From assembly GCA_023666705.1 (NCBI GenBank), contig JAMPBO010000015.1:20017-84016 (forward strand): a stretch of DNA of 64,000 nt, in the 5' to 3' direction. Source of the stretch: Bacteroides sp. (GTDB lineage Bacteria > Bacillota > Clostridia > Lachnospirales > Lachnospiraceae). This document shows positions 52,559 through 61,254 of the stretch, one piece after another. Numbering within the stretch: position 1 is the first letter of the stretch; every line of letters starts with the position of its first letter. A program made the position numbers and the translations under genes. The notes beneath the pieces are model-generated. The model did not search any database, was not told where the DNA came from, and worked only from the letters and a program-made list of their open reading frames with translations.

Positions 52559-52589
52559 ATCAAGCTCCACAATTACACAAATCCAAAAT

Positions 52590-53966
52590 TTATAACTCTA
52601 TTTTAGGTATTCCCTCAAAGCCCGGTTTTAAATCATCGTCCGTAGGAATGTAATCTGTCATTTCCCCGTCATGGAATTTTTCATATGCAACCATATCAAA
52701 GTATCCTGTTCCCGTAAGTCCGAACAAAATTGTTTTTTCCTCTCCTGTCTCCTTGCACTTTAGTGCCTCATCAATGGCTACTCTTATGGCGTGGCTGCTT
52801 TCCGGTGCAGGAAGAATTCCCTCGGTTCTTGCAAACATTTCTGCAGCCTCAAACACAGATCTTTGCTCAACGGCAACCGCCTCCATATATCCGTCATGGT
52901 AAAGCTGTGAAAGCGTGGTGCTCATACCATGATATCTAAGTCCGCCTGCATGATTTGCCGACGGTATAAATCCACTTCCCAGCGTATACATTTTCGCAAG
53001 CGGACAAACCATACCCGTATCGCAAAAATCATACGCAAATACACCTCTCGTAAAGGAAGGACAGGATGCAGGCTCCACTGCAATAAACCTATAATCTTTC
53101 TCGCCTCTCAGCTTTTCTCCCATAAATGGTGCAATCAGTCCACCCAGATTGGAGCCGCCGCCTGCACAACCGATAATAATATCAGGCTTTACATTATATT
53201 TATCAAGGGCAGTCTTTGCCTCAAGCCCTATCACTGACTGATGAAGCAATACCTGATTTAACACGCTTCCAAGGACATAACGATACCCTTCCGTCGTAGT
53301 TGCCACCTCAACCGCCTCTGAAATGGCACAACCAAGGCTTCCCGTTGTTCCCGGATGCTGCTTTAGTATTTTACGTCCAATCTGTGTATCCGTGGATGGT
53401 GACGGCGTAACACTTGCACCGTAGGTTCTCATTACCTCACGCCGAAATGGCTTTTGTTCATAGGAAACCTTAACCATAAATACCTTACATTCCAGGTCAA
53501 AGTACGCACATGCCATGGAAAGTGCAGTGCCCCACTGACCTGCTCCCGTCTCAGTTGTAACACCCTTAAGCCCCTGCTTTTTTGCATAGTATGCCTGAGC
53601 AATTGCAGAGTTAAGCTTGTGGCTTCCGCTTGTGTTATTTCCCTCAAACTTGTAGTAAATTTTTGCAGGCGTTCCAAGTGCCTGTTCCAGGTGATATGCC
53701 CTCATGGTCGGTGATGGACGGTACGTTTTGTAATATTCCTGAATTTCCTGCGGTATATCAATATATGCATCCGTATCATTTAATTCCTGTGCAACAAGCT
53801 CCTCACAAAATATCGGTGCAAGCTCCTCAGGCTTCAGCGGCTGATGCGTGCCCGGATTCAGCAGCGGTGCCGGTTTATTTTTCATATCCGCACGCACGTT
53901 ATACCACTGCTTTGGTATTTCACTTTCCTCAAGATAAATTTTATATGGTATTTTTTTATCATTCAT
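52590..53966 (-). CDS. trpB2: TrpB2-type tryptophan synthase beta subunit
   Basis: A 458-residue PLP enzyme of the TrpB2 clade, which lacks the residues for contact with TrpA and may act on indole and serine or another nucleophile. The PLP lysine is in GNNTSGSHKLN, the phosphate loop is GCAGGGSNLGG, and the GAGQWGTAL segment is conserved. The length exceeds TrpB1 by about 60 residues, as expected of TrpB2. The ATG at 53964-53966 has GGAGGAAG nine bases upstream; longer frames lack family similarity. It is not near other trp genes, so a salvage role is possible. Confidence 0.9.
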   Translation of the reverse strand: MNDKKIPYKIYLEESEIPKQWYNVRADMKNKPAPLLNPGTHQPLKPEELAPIFCEELVAQELNDTDAYIDIPQEIQEYYKTYRPSPTMRAYHLEQALGTPAKIYYKFEGNNTSGSHKLNSAIAQAYYAKKQGLKGVTTETGAGQWGTALSMACAYFDLECKVFMVKVSYEQKPFRREVMRTYGASVTPSPSTDTQIGRKILKQHPGTTGSLGCAISEAVEVATTTEGYRYVLGSVLNQVLLHQSVIGLEAKTALDKYNVKPDIIIGCAGGGSNLGGLIAPFMGEKLRGEKDYRFIAVEPASCPSFTRGVFAYDFCDTGMVCPLAKMYTLGSGFIPSANHAGGLRYHGMSTTLSQLYHDGYMEAVAVEQRSVFEAAEMFARTEGILPAPESSHAIRVAIDEALKCKETGEEKTILFGLTGTGYFDMVAYEKFHDGEMTDYIPTDDDLKPGFEGIPKIEL

Positions 53967-54034
53967 TTTAATGCTTCCTCCAAATTTATTTAAAACAAAA
54001 TCAATTATTACGCAAAGTTCTTCATGTGTCAAGG

Positions 54035-54073
54035 ATAAAACTGATATTCCGCTTTTCCTGCATGTCAGTTTTC
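54035..54073 (-). terminator. Terminator after the HAD gene
   Basis: On the minus strand AAAACTGACAT pairs with ATATCAGTTTT and is followed by ATCCTTG; the U-tract is weak, so termination may be partial. It separates the HAD gene from trpB2. Confidence 0.55.
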
Positions 54074-54099
54074 CGGGCAAACAGCTTGTGGATAGCCTG

Positions 54100-54753
54100 T
54101 TATTTTAGCCCAAGATAATCCATGACATCAAAAAGGCTTTCCAGCACAGTCTCTGCAATATCACGCATTTCATCATTGACAGGTGCGAGGTCAGGCACCA
54201 TAATTGTCCTGATTCCAGCACCATGTGCCGAACGCACGCCATTGTAAGAATCCTCAATGGCAAATGAATCACATGGCTTGATATCAAGGCACTGGCACGC
54301 TTTCAAAAATATATCCGGTGCAGGCTTGCTTTTTTCAACCATATCACCGCATACAATCGCATCAAAAAAATCATAAAGTCCGGCTGCTTTCAGTTCCTCC
54401 ACGACAATTTCCGTTCTTGTTGACGTTGCAAGTGCAACCCTTTTTCCACTTTTTTTGAGGCTGCCCAAAATCTCCCTTGAGCCCTGCTTTAAGGGAATTT
54501 TTCCATTTCCATACCGTTCATGGAATAGATTGGACATTTCCGTTTTATATTCATCATAGGGGAAATTCTCCCCATATTTACGAAGAAAATATTCTTTCGT
54601 CGCCACTCTGTTTAAACCAAGACAGTCACTGCACGCTTTCTCAATTTCTTCTATGTCATATTTTTGTGCCACTACCTGCCAGCACTCCACAACCTTTTTC
54701 TCAGAGTCAAAAATAACCCCATCCATATCAAACACAACTGCATCATACTTCAT
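54100..54753 (-). CDS. HAD-superfamily phosphatase (beta-phosphoglucomutase-like)
   Basis: A 217-residue hydrolase. Motif I VFDMDGVIFDSE gives the nucleophile and acid Asp pair, motif II is ALATST, motif III is KSKPAPDIF, and motif IV is AIEDSYNGVRSAHGAG. The helical cap of about 70 residues after motif I is of the beta-phosphoglucomutase/phosphatase type. It could act on sugar phosphates; the precise substrate is unknown. GGAGGAAC precedes the ATG. It lies 11 bases after the AlkD-like gene in a three-gene operon with the acetyltransferase. Confidence 0.92.
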   Translation of the reverse strand: MKYDAVVFDMDGVIFDSEKKVVECWQVVAQKYDIEEIEKACSDCLGLNRVATKEYFLRKYGENFPYDEYKTEMSNLFHERYGNGKIPLKQGSREILGSLKKSGKRVALATSTRTEIVVEELKAAGLYDFFDAIVCGDMVEKSKPAPDIFLKACQCLDIKPCDSFAIEDSYNGVRSAHGAGIRTIMVPDLAPVNDEMRDIAETVLESLFDVMDYLGLK

Positions 54754-54764
54754 TTTGTTCCTCC

Positions 54765-55499
54765 CTACTGCTTCATTTTAAGCGTCCGCAAATATGTCTT
54801 TGTCTCCTCAGGTATCCGGTTGCTTTCCACCGCCTTTTGAATTGCCTTATTATGAATCCACGGAGCAAGCCGCCTATCCTCTAACACCAAAACTGCATCC
54901 GGATACTGTTTTGCCAGTGCTGTCGCCAGATACCACGCAATCATCATGTTGATATAATACTCGTCTGATTGGACACTGGTGACAAGCCCCAAATATTCAG
55001 GCTTGAATTTTTCATCCAGGTAATATCTCATCAGACAGCCGATGCCAAATCTTACGACATAGGTTTCACTGCGGCATATCCACTCCTTAATCTTATCCAA
55101 AAGCTCATCGGTATGTCTGCCAAGTATTTTCGGTGACATGATATCACAGGTTGCCCAATTATCCACATACGGCAGGAACTGCTCCAACGCATCAATACAG
55201 ACCTCGTAATCCTTTATCTGCTCTATGAATACGGCATGAATGTTATTTTCTTCATAATATTTGTGCGGCAGCTTATCCATAAAAGACTGTATATCCTGCG
55301 GTATCATTTCATCTTTCTGCTTACATTCCTGCCACAGCCTTTTTCCAAGCTTCCGAAGCTCAGGCGTTCTCACCCCGATTACGGCATCCGCCTCAACTGT
55401 GGGCATCAGCCTGCAATGAAAGCTTTTGTATGCCGCATCCTGAAGCTCAAACAAACTGTCCTGTATATATTTTGTCATATCCTTCATATGCTTATCCAT
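54765..55499 (-). CDS. AlkD-like DNA alkylation repair protein
   Basis: A 244-residue HEAT-repeat protein of the AlkD/DNA-alkylation-repair family. Features are the N-terminal VIGVRTPELRKLGKRL motif, the central VDNWATCDIMSPK (Trp and Asp of the alkyl-base pocket), and repeats containing EWICRSETYVVRFGIG and YYINMMIAWYLATALAKQYP. These proteins remove cationic alkylated bases such as 3-methyladenine and 7-methylguanine without base flipping. The start is uncertain: ATG at 55497-55499 or one at 55485-55487. It lies 12 bases after the acetyltransferase gene and 11 before the HAD gene. Confidence 0.88.
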   Translation of the reverse strand: MDKHMKDMTKYIQDSLFELQDAAYKSFHCRLMPTVEADAVIGVRTPELRKLGKRLWQECKQKDEMIPQDIQSFMDKLPHKYYEENNIHAVFIEQIKDYEVCIDALEQFLPYVDNWATCDIMSPKILGRHTDELLDKIKEWICRSETYVVRFGIGCLMRYYLDEKFKPEYLGLVTSVQSDEYYINMMIAWYLATALAKQYPDAVLVLEDRRLAPWIHNKAIQKAVESNRIPEETKTYLRTLKMKQ

Positions 55500-55511
55500 G
55501 CTCCTCTTAAA

Positions 55512-56129
55512 CTAATAATGGTTCGCCTTGCTTTTCATGTATTCCGCTTCCTGCGACTCCCAGTATACTCTGTCCTCATCCGTTATTTTTCTGATGACCC
55601 TGCACGGATTCCCTGCCGCAATCACATGTGACGGTATATCCTTTGTCACAACGGAACCACTTCCGATTACCACATCATCCCCAACGGTAACACCCGGATT
55701 AAATACAACATTTCCGCCTACCCACACATCATTTCCAATCGTGACCGGCTTACCGTACTCCAGATTTTTATTTCTTACGCCTGCATCAATAGGGTGACCC
55801 GCACAATATATATTTACCCTTGGTCCAAAAAATACATTGTCACCTATGGTCACGCTGCACTGGTCCAGTATAATAAGACCCGTATTTGCATAAAAGTTAT
55901 CACCGACGGATATATGGCACCCATAGTCAAAATACACCTCAGGCTCTATATATGCCTTCTCCCCTACATGGGCAAACAGCTCACGGATATACTTCATCCT
56001 GTCACCGCCCTGCCCATATCTTGTCTGATTAAATTTTTGCATAAGCTCCCTGCACCGTTTGTTTAATTGTGCCAATTCATCATCACAGCAATAAAGCTTT
56101 GCATTTACCATTCTTTCTCTTTCCGTCAT
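55512..56129 (-). CDS. Maltose/galactoside O-acetyltransferase-like hexapeptide protein
   Basis: A 205-residue acetyltransferase with a left-handed beta-helix. The N-terminal helix (LYCCDDELAQLNKRCRELM) is that of the maltose O-acetyltransferase family. The core repeats include ISVGDNFYANTGLIILD, and the catalytic His is in YCAGHPID. The end VWVGGNVVFNPGVTVGD is typical. It transfers acetyl groups from acetyl-CoA to sugars or similar hydroxyl acceptors. The ATG at 56127-56129 has GGAGGG five bases upstream. It is the first gene of an operon with the AlkD-like and HAD genes, and diverges from carB. Confidence 0.93.
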   Translation of the reverse strand: MTERERMVNAKLYCCDDELAQLNKRCRELMQKFNQTRYGQGGDRMKYIRELFAHVGEKAYIEPEVYFDYGCHISVGDNFYANTGLIILDQCSVTIGDNVFFGPRVNIYCAGHPIDAGVRNKNLEYGKPVTIGNDVWVGGNVVFNPGVTVGDDVVIGSGSVVTKDIPSHVIAAGNPCRVIRKITDEDRVYWESQEAEYMKSKANHY

Positions 56130-56215
56130 TTTTCCCTCCACACACTCCTTTTCGATAGGAAAAATATAGCATATCCCACCAAAGAAAAAAAGGTAAAAAA
56201 TTTACAATTATTCTC

Positions 56216-56244
56216 TTTCACTTTTTGTCTTTCTGTTATACAAT
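56216..56244 (+). promoter_or_regulatory. Possible carB promoter
   Basis: TTTCAC and TACAAT with a 17-base spacer, 45 bases before the carB ATG. The -35 is weak. CAGGAGG is the ribosome site. Confidence 0.35.
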
Positions 56245-56289
56245 ATAGAGAATGTAATTTTTGATTGAGATGATACCAGGAGGACAAAT

Positions 56290-59200
56290 ATGGCAAAGCG
56301 AACAGACATTAATAAAATTCTTATTATCGGCTCCGGACCGATTATTATAGGTCAGGCATGTGAATTTGATTATTCAGGCACACAGGCATGCAAGGCACTT
56401 CATAAGCTTGGTTATGAAATTGTACTTGTCAATTCCAACCCTGCAACGATTATGACAGACCCTGAAATGGCTGATGTTACTTATATTGAGCCGCTTAACG
56501 CAAAGAGGCTTGAACAGATTATTGCAAAGGAGCGTCCTGATGCAGTGCTTCCAAATCTGGGAGGACAGTCGGGACTTAATCTTTGTTCTGAGCTTGCTGC
56601 CAAGGGCATACTTGACAAATACGGTGTTTCTGTCATCGGCGTTCAGATAGATGCCATTGAACGTGGCGAGGACAGAATTGAATTTAAGAAATCCATGAAC
56701 GCAATTGATATTGATATGGCAAGAAGCGATGTTGCCTACAGTGTTGATGAGGCACTTGCCATTGCCGATGGCCTTGGCTATCCTGTAGTTTTACGTCCTG
56801 CCTACACCATGGGCGGCACAGGCGGCGGACTTGTCTACAACAAGGAGGAATTAAAGGTTGTATGTGCAAGAGGTCTTCAGGCAAGCCCTGTCGGACAGGT
56901 TCTCGTTGAGGAATCCGTCCTTGGCTGGGAGGAGCTTGAGCTTGAGGTAGTCAGGGATTCCGAGGGAAATATGATTACCGTATGCTTCATTGAAAACATT
57001 GACCCTATCGGCGTACACACAGGTGATTCCTTCTGCTCTGCTCCTATGCTTACCATTTCCGAGGACGTCCAGAAGGAGCTTCAAAAGCAGGCGTACAGAA
57101 TCGTCGATTCCGTACAGGTTGTCGGCGGTACAAATGTACAGTTTGCACGCAACCCTGAAAACGGCAGAATTATCGTTATCGAAATCAATCCGAGAACCTC
57201 CCGTTCTTCTGCACTTGCTTCAAAGGCAACAGGCTTTCCGATTGCATTTGTTTCAGCCATGCTTGCCTGTGGGCTTACCCTTGCAGATATTCCATGTGGA
57301 AAATACGGAACATTGGACAAATACGTTCCTGACGGGGATTATGTTGTTATTAAATTTGCACGTTGGGCATTTGAAAAGTTTAAGGGTGTTGAGGATAAGC
57401 TTGGTACCCAGATGCGTGCCGTAGGCGAGGTTATGAGTATCGGAAAGACTTATAAAGAAGCCTTCCAAAAGGCAATCAGAAGCCTTGAGACAGGACGTTA
57501 TGGTCTTGGTCATGCAAAGAATTTTGATACACTCTCAAAGGAGGAGCTTTTAAAGCTTTTGATTACACCTTCCAGCGAACGCCATTTCGTAATGTATGAG
57601 GCACTCCGCAAAGGAGCCACCATTGATGAGATATATGAGCTTACAAAGGTAAAGCATTATTTTATAGAGCAGATGAAGGAGCTTGTCGATGAGGAGGAGG
57701 CTTTACTTGCATGTAAAGGCAGCCTTCCTTCTGATGAAATGCTTACAAAGGCGAAAAAGGACGGTTTTTCCGACAAATATTTAAGCCAGCTCCTTGACAT
57801 CCCTGAGGATGAAATCAGATTTAAGCGGAACGACCTTGGTGTTGTTGAGGCATGGGAGGGCGTACATGTAAGCGGTACAAAAGATAATGCTTACTACTAC
57901 TCAACCTACAATGCACCTGACAAAAACCCTGTAAATTCTGACAAGCCAAAGGTTATGATACTTGGAGGCGGTCCAAACCGTATCGGTCAGGGTATTGAAT
58001 TTGATTACTGCTGTGTTCATGCAGCACTTGCATTAAAGAATCTTGGGTTTGAGACAATTATTGTAAACTGCAACCCTGAAACCGTTTCAACCGACTATGA
58101 TACATCCGACAAGCTTTACTTCGAGCCGCTGACGCTTGAGGATGTTTTGAGTATTTACTATAAGGAGAAGCCTGTTGGCGTTATCGCCCAGTTTGGCGGT
58201 CAGACGCCGCTGAACCTTGCCGCTGAGCTTGAGAAAAATGGCGTCAAAATTCTTGGCACCTCTCCTTCCGTTATTGACCTTGCGGAGGACAGGGATTTAT
58301 TCAGGGAAATGATGGATAAGCTTGAAATCCCGATGCCTGAGTCAGGTATGGCTACAACAGTTGACGAGGCACTTTCCATTGCAGCTAAAATCGGATACCC
58401 TGTCATGGTCCGCCCTTCCTATGTTCTCGGTGGCCGCGGCATGGAGGTTGTGTACGATGATGACAGCATGGCTGAATATATGAATGCGGCCGTAGGCGTT
58501 ACGCCTGACCGTCCAATTCTGATTGACCGTTTCTTAAATCACGCCCTTGAGTGTGAAGCAGATGCAATCAGCGATGGAACCCATGCATTTGTTCCTGCGG
58601 TTATGGAGCATATTGAGCTTGCAGGCGTACATTCCGGCGATTCGGCATGTATTATTCCTTCCGTGCACATTACGGAAGAAAATGTGAAAACCATAAAAGA
58701 ATACACAAGAAAAATTGCAGAGGAAATGCATGTCAAGGGACTTATGAACATGCAGTATGCAATCGAAAACGGAAAGGTATACGTGCTTGAGGCGAACCCT
58801 CGTGCATCCCGTACCGTACCGCTTGTTTCAAAGGTATGTAACGTGAGAATGGTGCCTATCGCCACGGATATTATTACCTCGGAAATTACAGGTCGTCCTT
58901 CACCGGTTCCTGAGCTTAAGGAACAAGATATTCCTTACTACGGTGTAAAGGAAGCTGTATTCCCATTTAATATGTTCCCTGAGGTTGACCCGATTCTCGG
59001 ACCGGAAATGCGTTCCACAGGTGAGGTGTTAGGACTTTCCACCTACTATGGCGAAGCCTTCTACAAGGCACAGGAAGCAGCACAATCTCCGCTTCCGCTT
59101 GGTGGAACCGCACTTTTATCCGTAAACCGTAAGGATAAGACTGAGATTGTAGAAATTGCCAAATATCTCAAGGATGACGGCTTTAAAATTCTTGCCACCG

Positions 59201-59514
59201 GAAATACCTATGAGGTTATTACCGAGGCAGGCATAGAGGCTGAGAAAATCAAGAAGCTTTACGAGGGACGTCCAAACATATTAGATGCAATCACAAACGG
59301 ACAGATTGATCTTATCATCAACTCCCCTGTTGGCAAAGACAGTGTAAATGATGACAGCTACCTCAGAAAAGCGGCAATCAAGGGAAAGGTTCCTTATATG
59401 ACGACAACTGCCGCTGCAAGGGCAACTGCAAAGGGAATTAACTACGTGAACAAAAACGGTGACGGAGCAATTGCTTCCTTGCAGGAGCACCATGCAATGA
59501 TAAAAGATAAATAA
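56290..59514 (+). CDS. carB: Carbamoyl-phosphate synthase large subunit
   Basis: Makes carbamoyl phosphate from bicarbonate, ATP and ammonia for arginine and pyrimidine synthesis. Two homologous halves (about 1-400 and 545-940), each with an ATP-grasp fold, are seen (GSGPIIIGQACEFDYSG and GGGPNRIGQGIEFDYCC; INPRTSRSSALASKATG and ANPRASRTVPLVSKVC). The oligomerisation region lies between them and the MGS-like allosteric domain occupies the last 140 residues. The length of 1074 is normal. The partner carA (glutaminase) is not adjacent; the gene stands alone behind a divergent acetyltransferase. A terminator follows. Confidence 0.97.
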   Translation: MAKRTDINKILIIGSGPIIIGQACEFDYSGTQACKALHKLGYEIVLVNSNPATIMTDPEMADVTYIEPLNAKRLEQIIAKERPDAVLPNLGGQSGLNLCSELAAKGILDKYGVSVIGVQIDAIERGEDRIEFKKSMNAIDIDMARSDVAYSVDEALAIADGLGYPVVLRPAYTMGGTGGGLVYNKEELKVVCARGLQASPVGQVLVEESVLGWEELELEVVRDSEGNMITVCFIENIDPIGVHTGDSFCSAPMLTISEDVQKELQKQAYRIVDSVQVVGGTNVQFARNPENGRIIVIEINPRTSRSSALASKATGFPIAFVSAMLACGLTLADIPCGKYGTLDKYVPDGDYVVIKFARWAFEKFKGVEDKLGTQMRAVGEVMSIGKTYKEAFQKAIRSLETGRYGLGHAKNFDTLSKEELLKLLITPSSERHFVMYEALRKGATIDEIYELTKVKHYFIEQMKELVDEEEALLACKGSLPSDEMLTKAKKDGFSDKYLSQLLDIPEDEIRFKRNDLGVVEAWEGVHVSGTKDNAYYYSTYNAPDKNPVNSDKPKVMILGGGPNRIGQGIEFDYCCVHAALALKNLGFETIIVNCNPETVSTDYDTSDKLYFEPLTLEDVLSIYYKEKPVGVIAQFGGQTPLNLAAELEKNGVKILGTSPSVIDLAEDRDLFREMMDKLEIPMPESGMATTVDEALSIAAKIGYPVMVRPSYVLGGRGMEVVYDDDSMAEYMNAAVGVTPDRPILIDRFLNHALECEADAISDGTHAFVPAVMEHIELAGVHSGDSACIIPSVHITEENVKTIKEYTRKIAEEMHVKGLMNMQYAIENGKVYVLEANPRASRTVPLVSKVCNVRMVPIATDIITSEITGRPSPVPELKEQDIPYYGVKEAVFPFNMFPEVDPILGPEMRSTGEVLGLSTYYGEAFYKAQEAAQSPLPLGGTALLSVNRKDKTEIVEIAKYLKDDGFKILATGNTYEVITEAGIEAEKIKKLYEGRPNILDAITNGQIDLIINSPVGKDSVNDDSYLRKAAIKGKVPYMTTTAAARATAKGINYVNKNGDGAIASLQEHHAMIKDK

Positions 59515-59530
59515 GGCATATCGTACTTGT

Positions 59531-59570
59531 GGGCAGTACAGACTACTGTATGTGCTGCCCCTTATTTTGA
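59531..59570. terminator. Terminator of carB
   Basis: GGGCAGTACA pairs with TGTGCTGCCC around ten bases and is followed by CTTATTTT. It overlaps the end of the convergent MarR gene, so it can act in both directions. Confidence 0.7.
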
Positions 59571-59999
59571 GAATGTATCAAGCACCTTATAGAGCAATGT
59601 GTAAAGCTGCAGGGCTTCCTGCGTATCAAGCTTGACGCAGCCTGCAACCTTTTCGGGAACATCCTTCACTTTTTCCTTCAGTGCTTCGCCATTTTCCGTA
59701 ATCTCAACCATCAGCACCCGTTCATCCTCCAAGCTGCGGTAGCGTTTCACATATCCTTTTGTCTCAAGACTTTTCATCACAGGTGTCAGTGTCCCCGAAT
59801 CAAGGAACAGCTTTTTACCAAGCTCCCTTGCACTTATCTTTTTTTCCTCCCACAACACCATCATGGCGATATACTGCGTGTATGTGATGCCAAGCTTATC
59901 TAAATACGGTCTATACTGCTTAATCACTTCACGGGAAGCTGCATACAGAGGGAAACATAATTGATTTTCAAGCTTTAGTCCTTCATATTGATTATCCAT
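59562..59999 (-). CDS. MarR-family regulator, OhrR-like
   Basis: A 145-residue winged-helix repressor. The N-terminal LENQLCFPLYAASRE contains the single conserved Cys of OhrR-type peroxide sensors, whose oxidation releases DNA. The recognition region SARELGKKLFLDSGTLTPVMKSLETKGYV and the wing DERVLMVE are typical. It is last in the gpx-TSCPD-MarR operon. A 19-base palindrome overlapping the -10 of that operon (60992-61010) is a good candidate for its own operator, giving autorepression relieved by organic peroxide. The OhrR assignment rests on the Cys context; ohr itself is not in the window. Confidence 0.9.
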   Translation of the reverse strand: MDNQYEGLKLENQLCFPLYAASREVIKQYRPYLDKLGITYTQYIAMMVLWEEKKISARELGKKLFLDSGTLTPVMKSLETKGYVKRYRSLEDERVLMVEITENGEALKEKVKDVPEKVAGCVKLDTQEALQLYTLLYKVLDTFSK

Positions 60000-60040
60000 T
60001 TACTGTTATAATCCTTTCCTCAACGCTTATAACTGTCATC

Positions 60041-60301
60041 TCACGATTGCTGTAATTGATTATACGCCTCCCTAACGGCAAGTGCAAGCTGGTCTGCACA
60101 GGATGTCGGACGTCTGCCGCATGTATTTCCCAAAAGTTTTTCTTCAATATCCTCCACCGTACTTCCTTCAAGCAATTTGGATATCGCCTTCAAATTACCG
60201 TTACAGCCTCCCTGAAATTCAATATTTGAAATGACATTTCCGTTAATGTCAAAGCAGATAAGCTGTGAGCAGGTGTTACTTGTTTTATATTCGTATCTCA
60301 T
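60041..60301 (-). CDS. TSCPD-domain small protein
   Basis: An 86-residue protein with the motif TSCAD near residue 66 and paired cysteine motifs GGCNGN and GNTCGRR. This is the TSCPD domain, known also from the end of adenosylcobalamin-dependent ribonucleotide reductases; stand-alone forms (TIGR03905 type) have no settled function. It may bind a metal or iron-sulfur cluster. The ATG at 60299-60301 shares its first base with the stop codon of the gpx gene (TAATG), so translation is coupled. GGAGTG precedes it. The MarR gene follows 41 bases on. Confidence 0.88.
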   Translation of the reverse strand: MRYEYKTSNTCSQLICFDINGNVISNIEFQGGCNGNLKAISKLLEGSTVEDIEEKLLGNTCGRRPTSCADQLALAVREAYNQLQQS

Positions 60302-60840
60302 TATAGGCACTCCTTTATTTTTTCTTCTAAGCTTTTCATGTCTGTAGGCTCAAAACGGGCAACAATATTTCCCTCACGGTCAATCAAAAATTTTGTAAAA
60401 TTCCACTTTATCTTACCATTGTTTTTGTAATCCTTGTCCATCTTTTTTGCAACACCGTTCATCATAAGTGCCATCGGACCTTTTCCGAAGCCCTCAAAGG
60501 TTGTATTTTCCACAAGCCACTGATACAGCGGAATGGCATGCTCTCCGTTTACATCTATCTTTGCAAATTGAGGAAATGTAATTCCATATCGTCCTGTACA
60601 GAAGGAATGGATTTCTTCATCATCACCGGGTGCCTGTTCCCCAAATTGATTGCATGGAAAATCAAGAATCTCTAAGCCCTGTTCCTTATATTCATCATAA
60701 ATATCCTGCAAGGCATCATATTGTGGCGTAAATCCGCAGCCTGTTGCCGTATTGACAACTAGCAGCACCTTACCCTTGTAATCTGCAAGCGAAACATCGG
60801 TTCCATCCTGTGCTTTCACACTAAAATCATAAATTGACAT
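60301..60840 (-). CDS. Glutathione peroxidase-family thiol peroxidase
   Basis: A 179-residue thiol peroxidase that reduces organic or hydrogen peroxides. The active Cys is in VNTATGCGFTPQY, the Gln in FPCNQFGEQ and the Trp in IKWNFTKFLID, giving the Cys-Gln-Trp set of the family. It is a Cys, not a Sec, enzyme; with glutathione rare in Clostridia, thioredoxin is the likelier reductant. The ATG at 60838-60840 has GGAGG eight bases upstream; the longer frame is not family-like. It is first of the gpx-TSCPD-MarR operon. The leader contains the short copy of the MITE-like element. Confidence 0.93.
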   Translation of the reverse strand: MSIYDFSVKAQDGTDVSLADYKGKVLLVVNTATGCGFTPQYDALQDIYDEYKEQGLEILDFPCNQFGEQAPGDDEEIHSFCTGRYGITFPQFAKIDVNGEHAIPLYQWLVENTTFEGFGKGPMALMMNGVAKKMDKDYKNNGKIKWNFTKFLIDREGNIVARFEPTDMKSLEEKIKECL

Positions 60841-60874
60841 ACTTTTTACCTCCATATTAATTTTTTTGATAGCC

Positions 60875-60986
60875 ATGAGCAAAACTCTGTTTTCGTTAAA
60901 GTCCTTTGTACAATATAGGAAAATCACATTTCTTATGATATTGCCTGTATTGCACAACTAGGATTCGGAAATAATGCGTTTTCTCA
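60875..60986. repeat. MITE-like palindromic element, short copy
   Basis: About 112 bases that match the ends of the 25239-25436 element: ATGAGC at the left edge, TTGTACAATATAGG near the middle, CTTATGATATTGCCTGTATTG, and AATAATGCGTTTT at the right edge. The central hairpin of the long copy is missing. It lies inside the leader between the gpx promoter and its start codon. Confidence 0.75.
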
Positions 60987-60991
60987 CTTTT

Positions 60992-61010
60992 AATTTAATT
61001 CAATTAAATT
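60992..61010. promoter_or_regulatory. 19-bp palindromic operator in the gpx operon promoter
   Basis: AATTTAATTCAATTAAATT is a perfect inverted repeat with one central base. It overlaps the -10 box at 61008-61013. It fits a MarR/OhrR-type repressor site; a Fur/PerR-type 7-1-7 site is the main alternative. Confidence 0.6.
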
Positions 61011-61036
61011 TTATCAAATTGGTTTTGGATTGTCAA
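61008..61036 (-). promoter_or_regulatory. Promoter of the gpx operon
   Basis: TTGACA (61031-61036) and TAAAAT (61008-61013) with a 17-base spacer on the minus strand, a near-perfect sigma-A promoter. The leader to the gpx ATG is about 160 bases. Confidence 0.75.
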
Positions 61037-61038
61037 CA

Positions 61039-61077
61039 TAAAAAAAGGCACATAGCTTTCCAGTTTCTATGCACCTT
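61039..61077 (-). terminator. Terminator of the unknown gene at 61255-62040
   Basis: On the minus strand GGTGCATAG pairs with CTATGTGCC and is followed by seven T residues. From 61078 to 61254 I see no further feature. Confidence 0.75.
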
Positions 61078-61254
61078 ATCACCTCAGTTTCTTAAAATCT
61101 GTAACGAAATACAATATAGATTACTCCTGCCACGACTTAATTATACAGAAAAAATTTCATGTTTACAATAAACTTAACATTAAATTTCTTCCTCTTATCG
61201 CTTAGCCCTGACAACCATTGCTAAATCCGAATAATAAGATATTAAATCCATATA

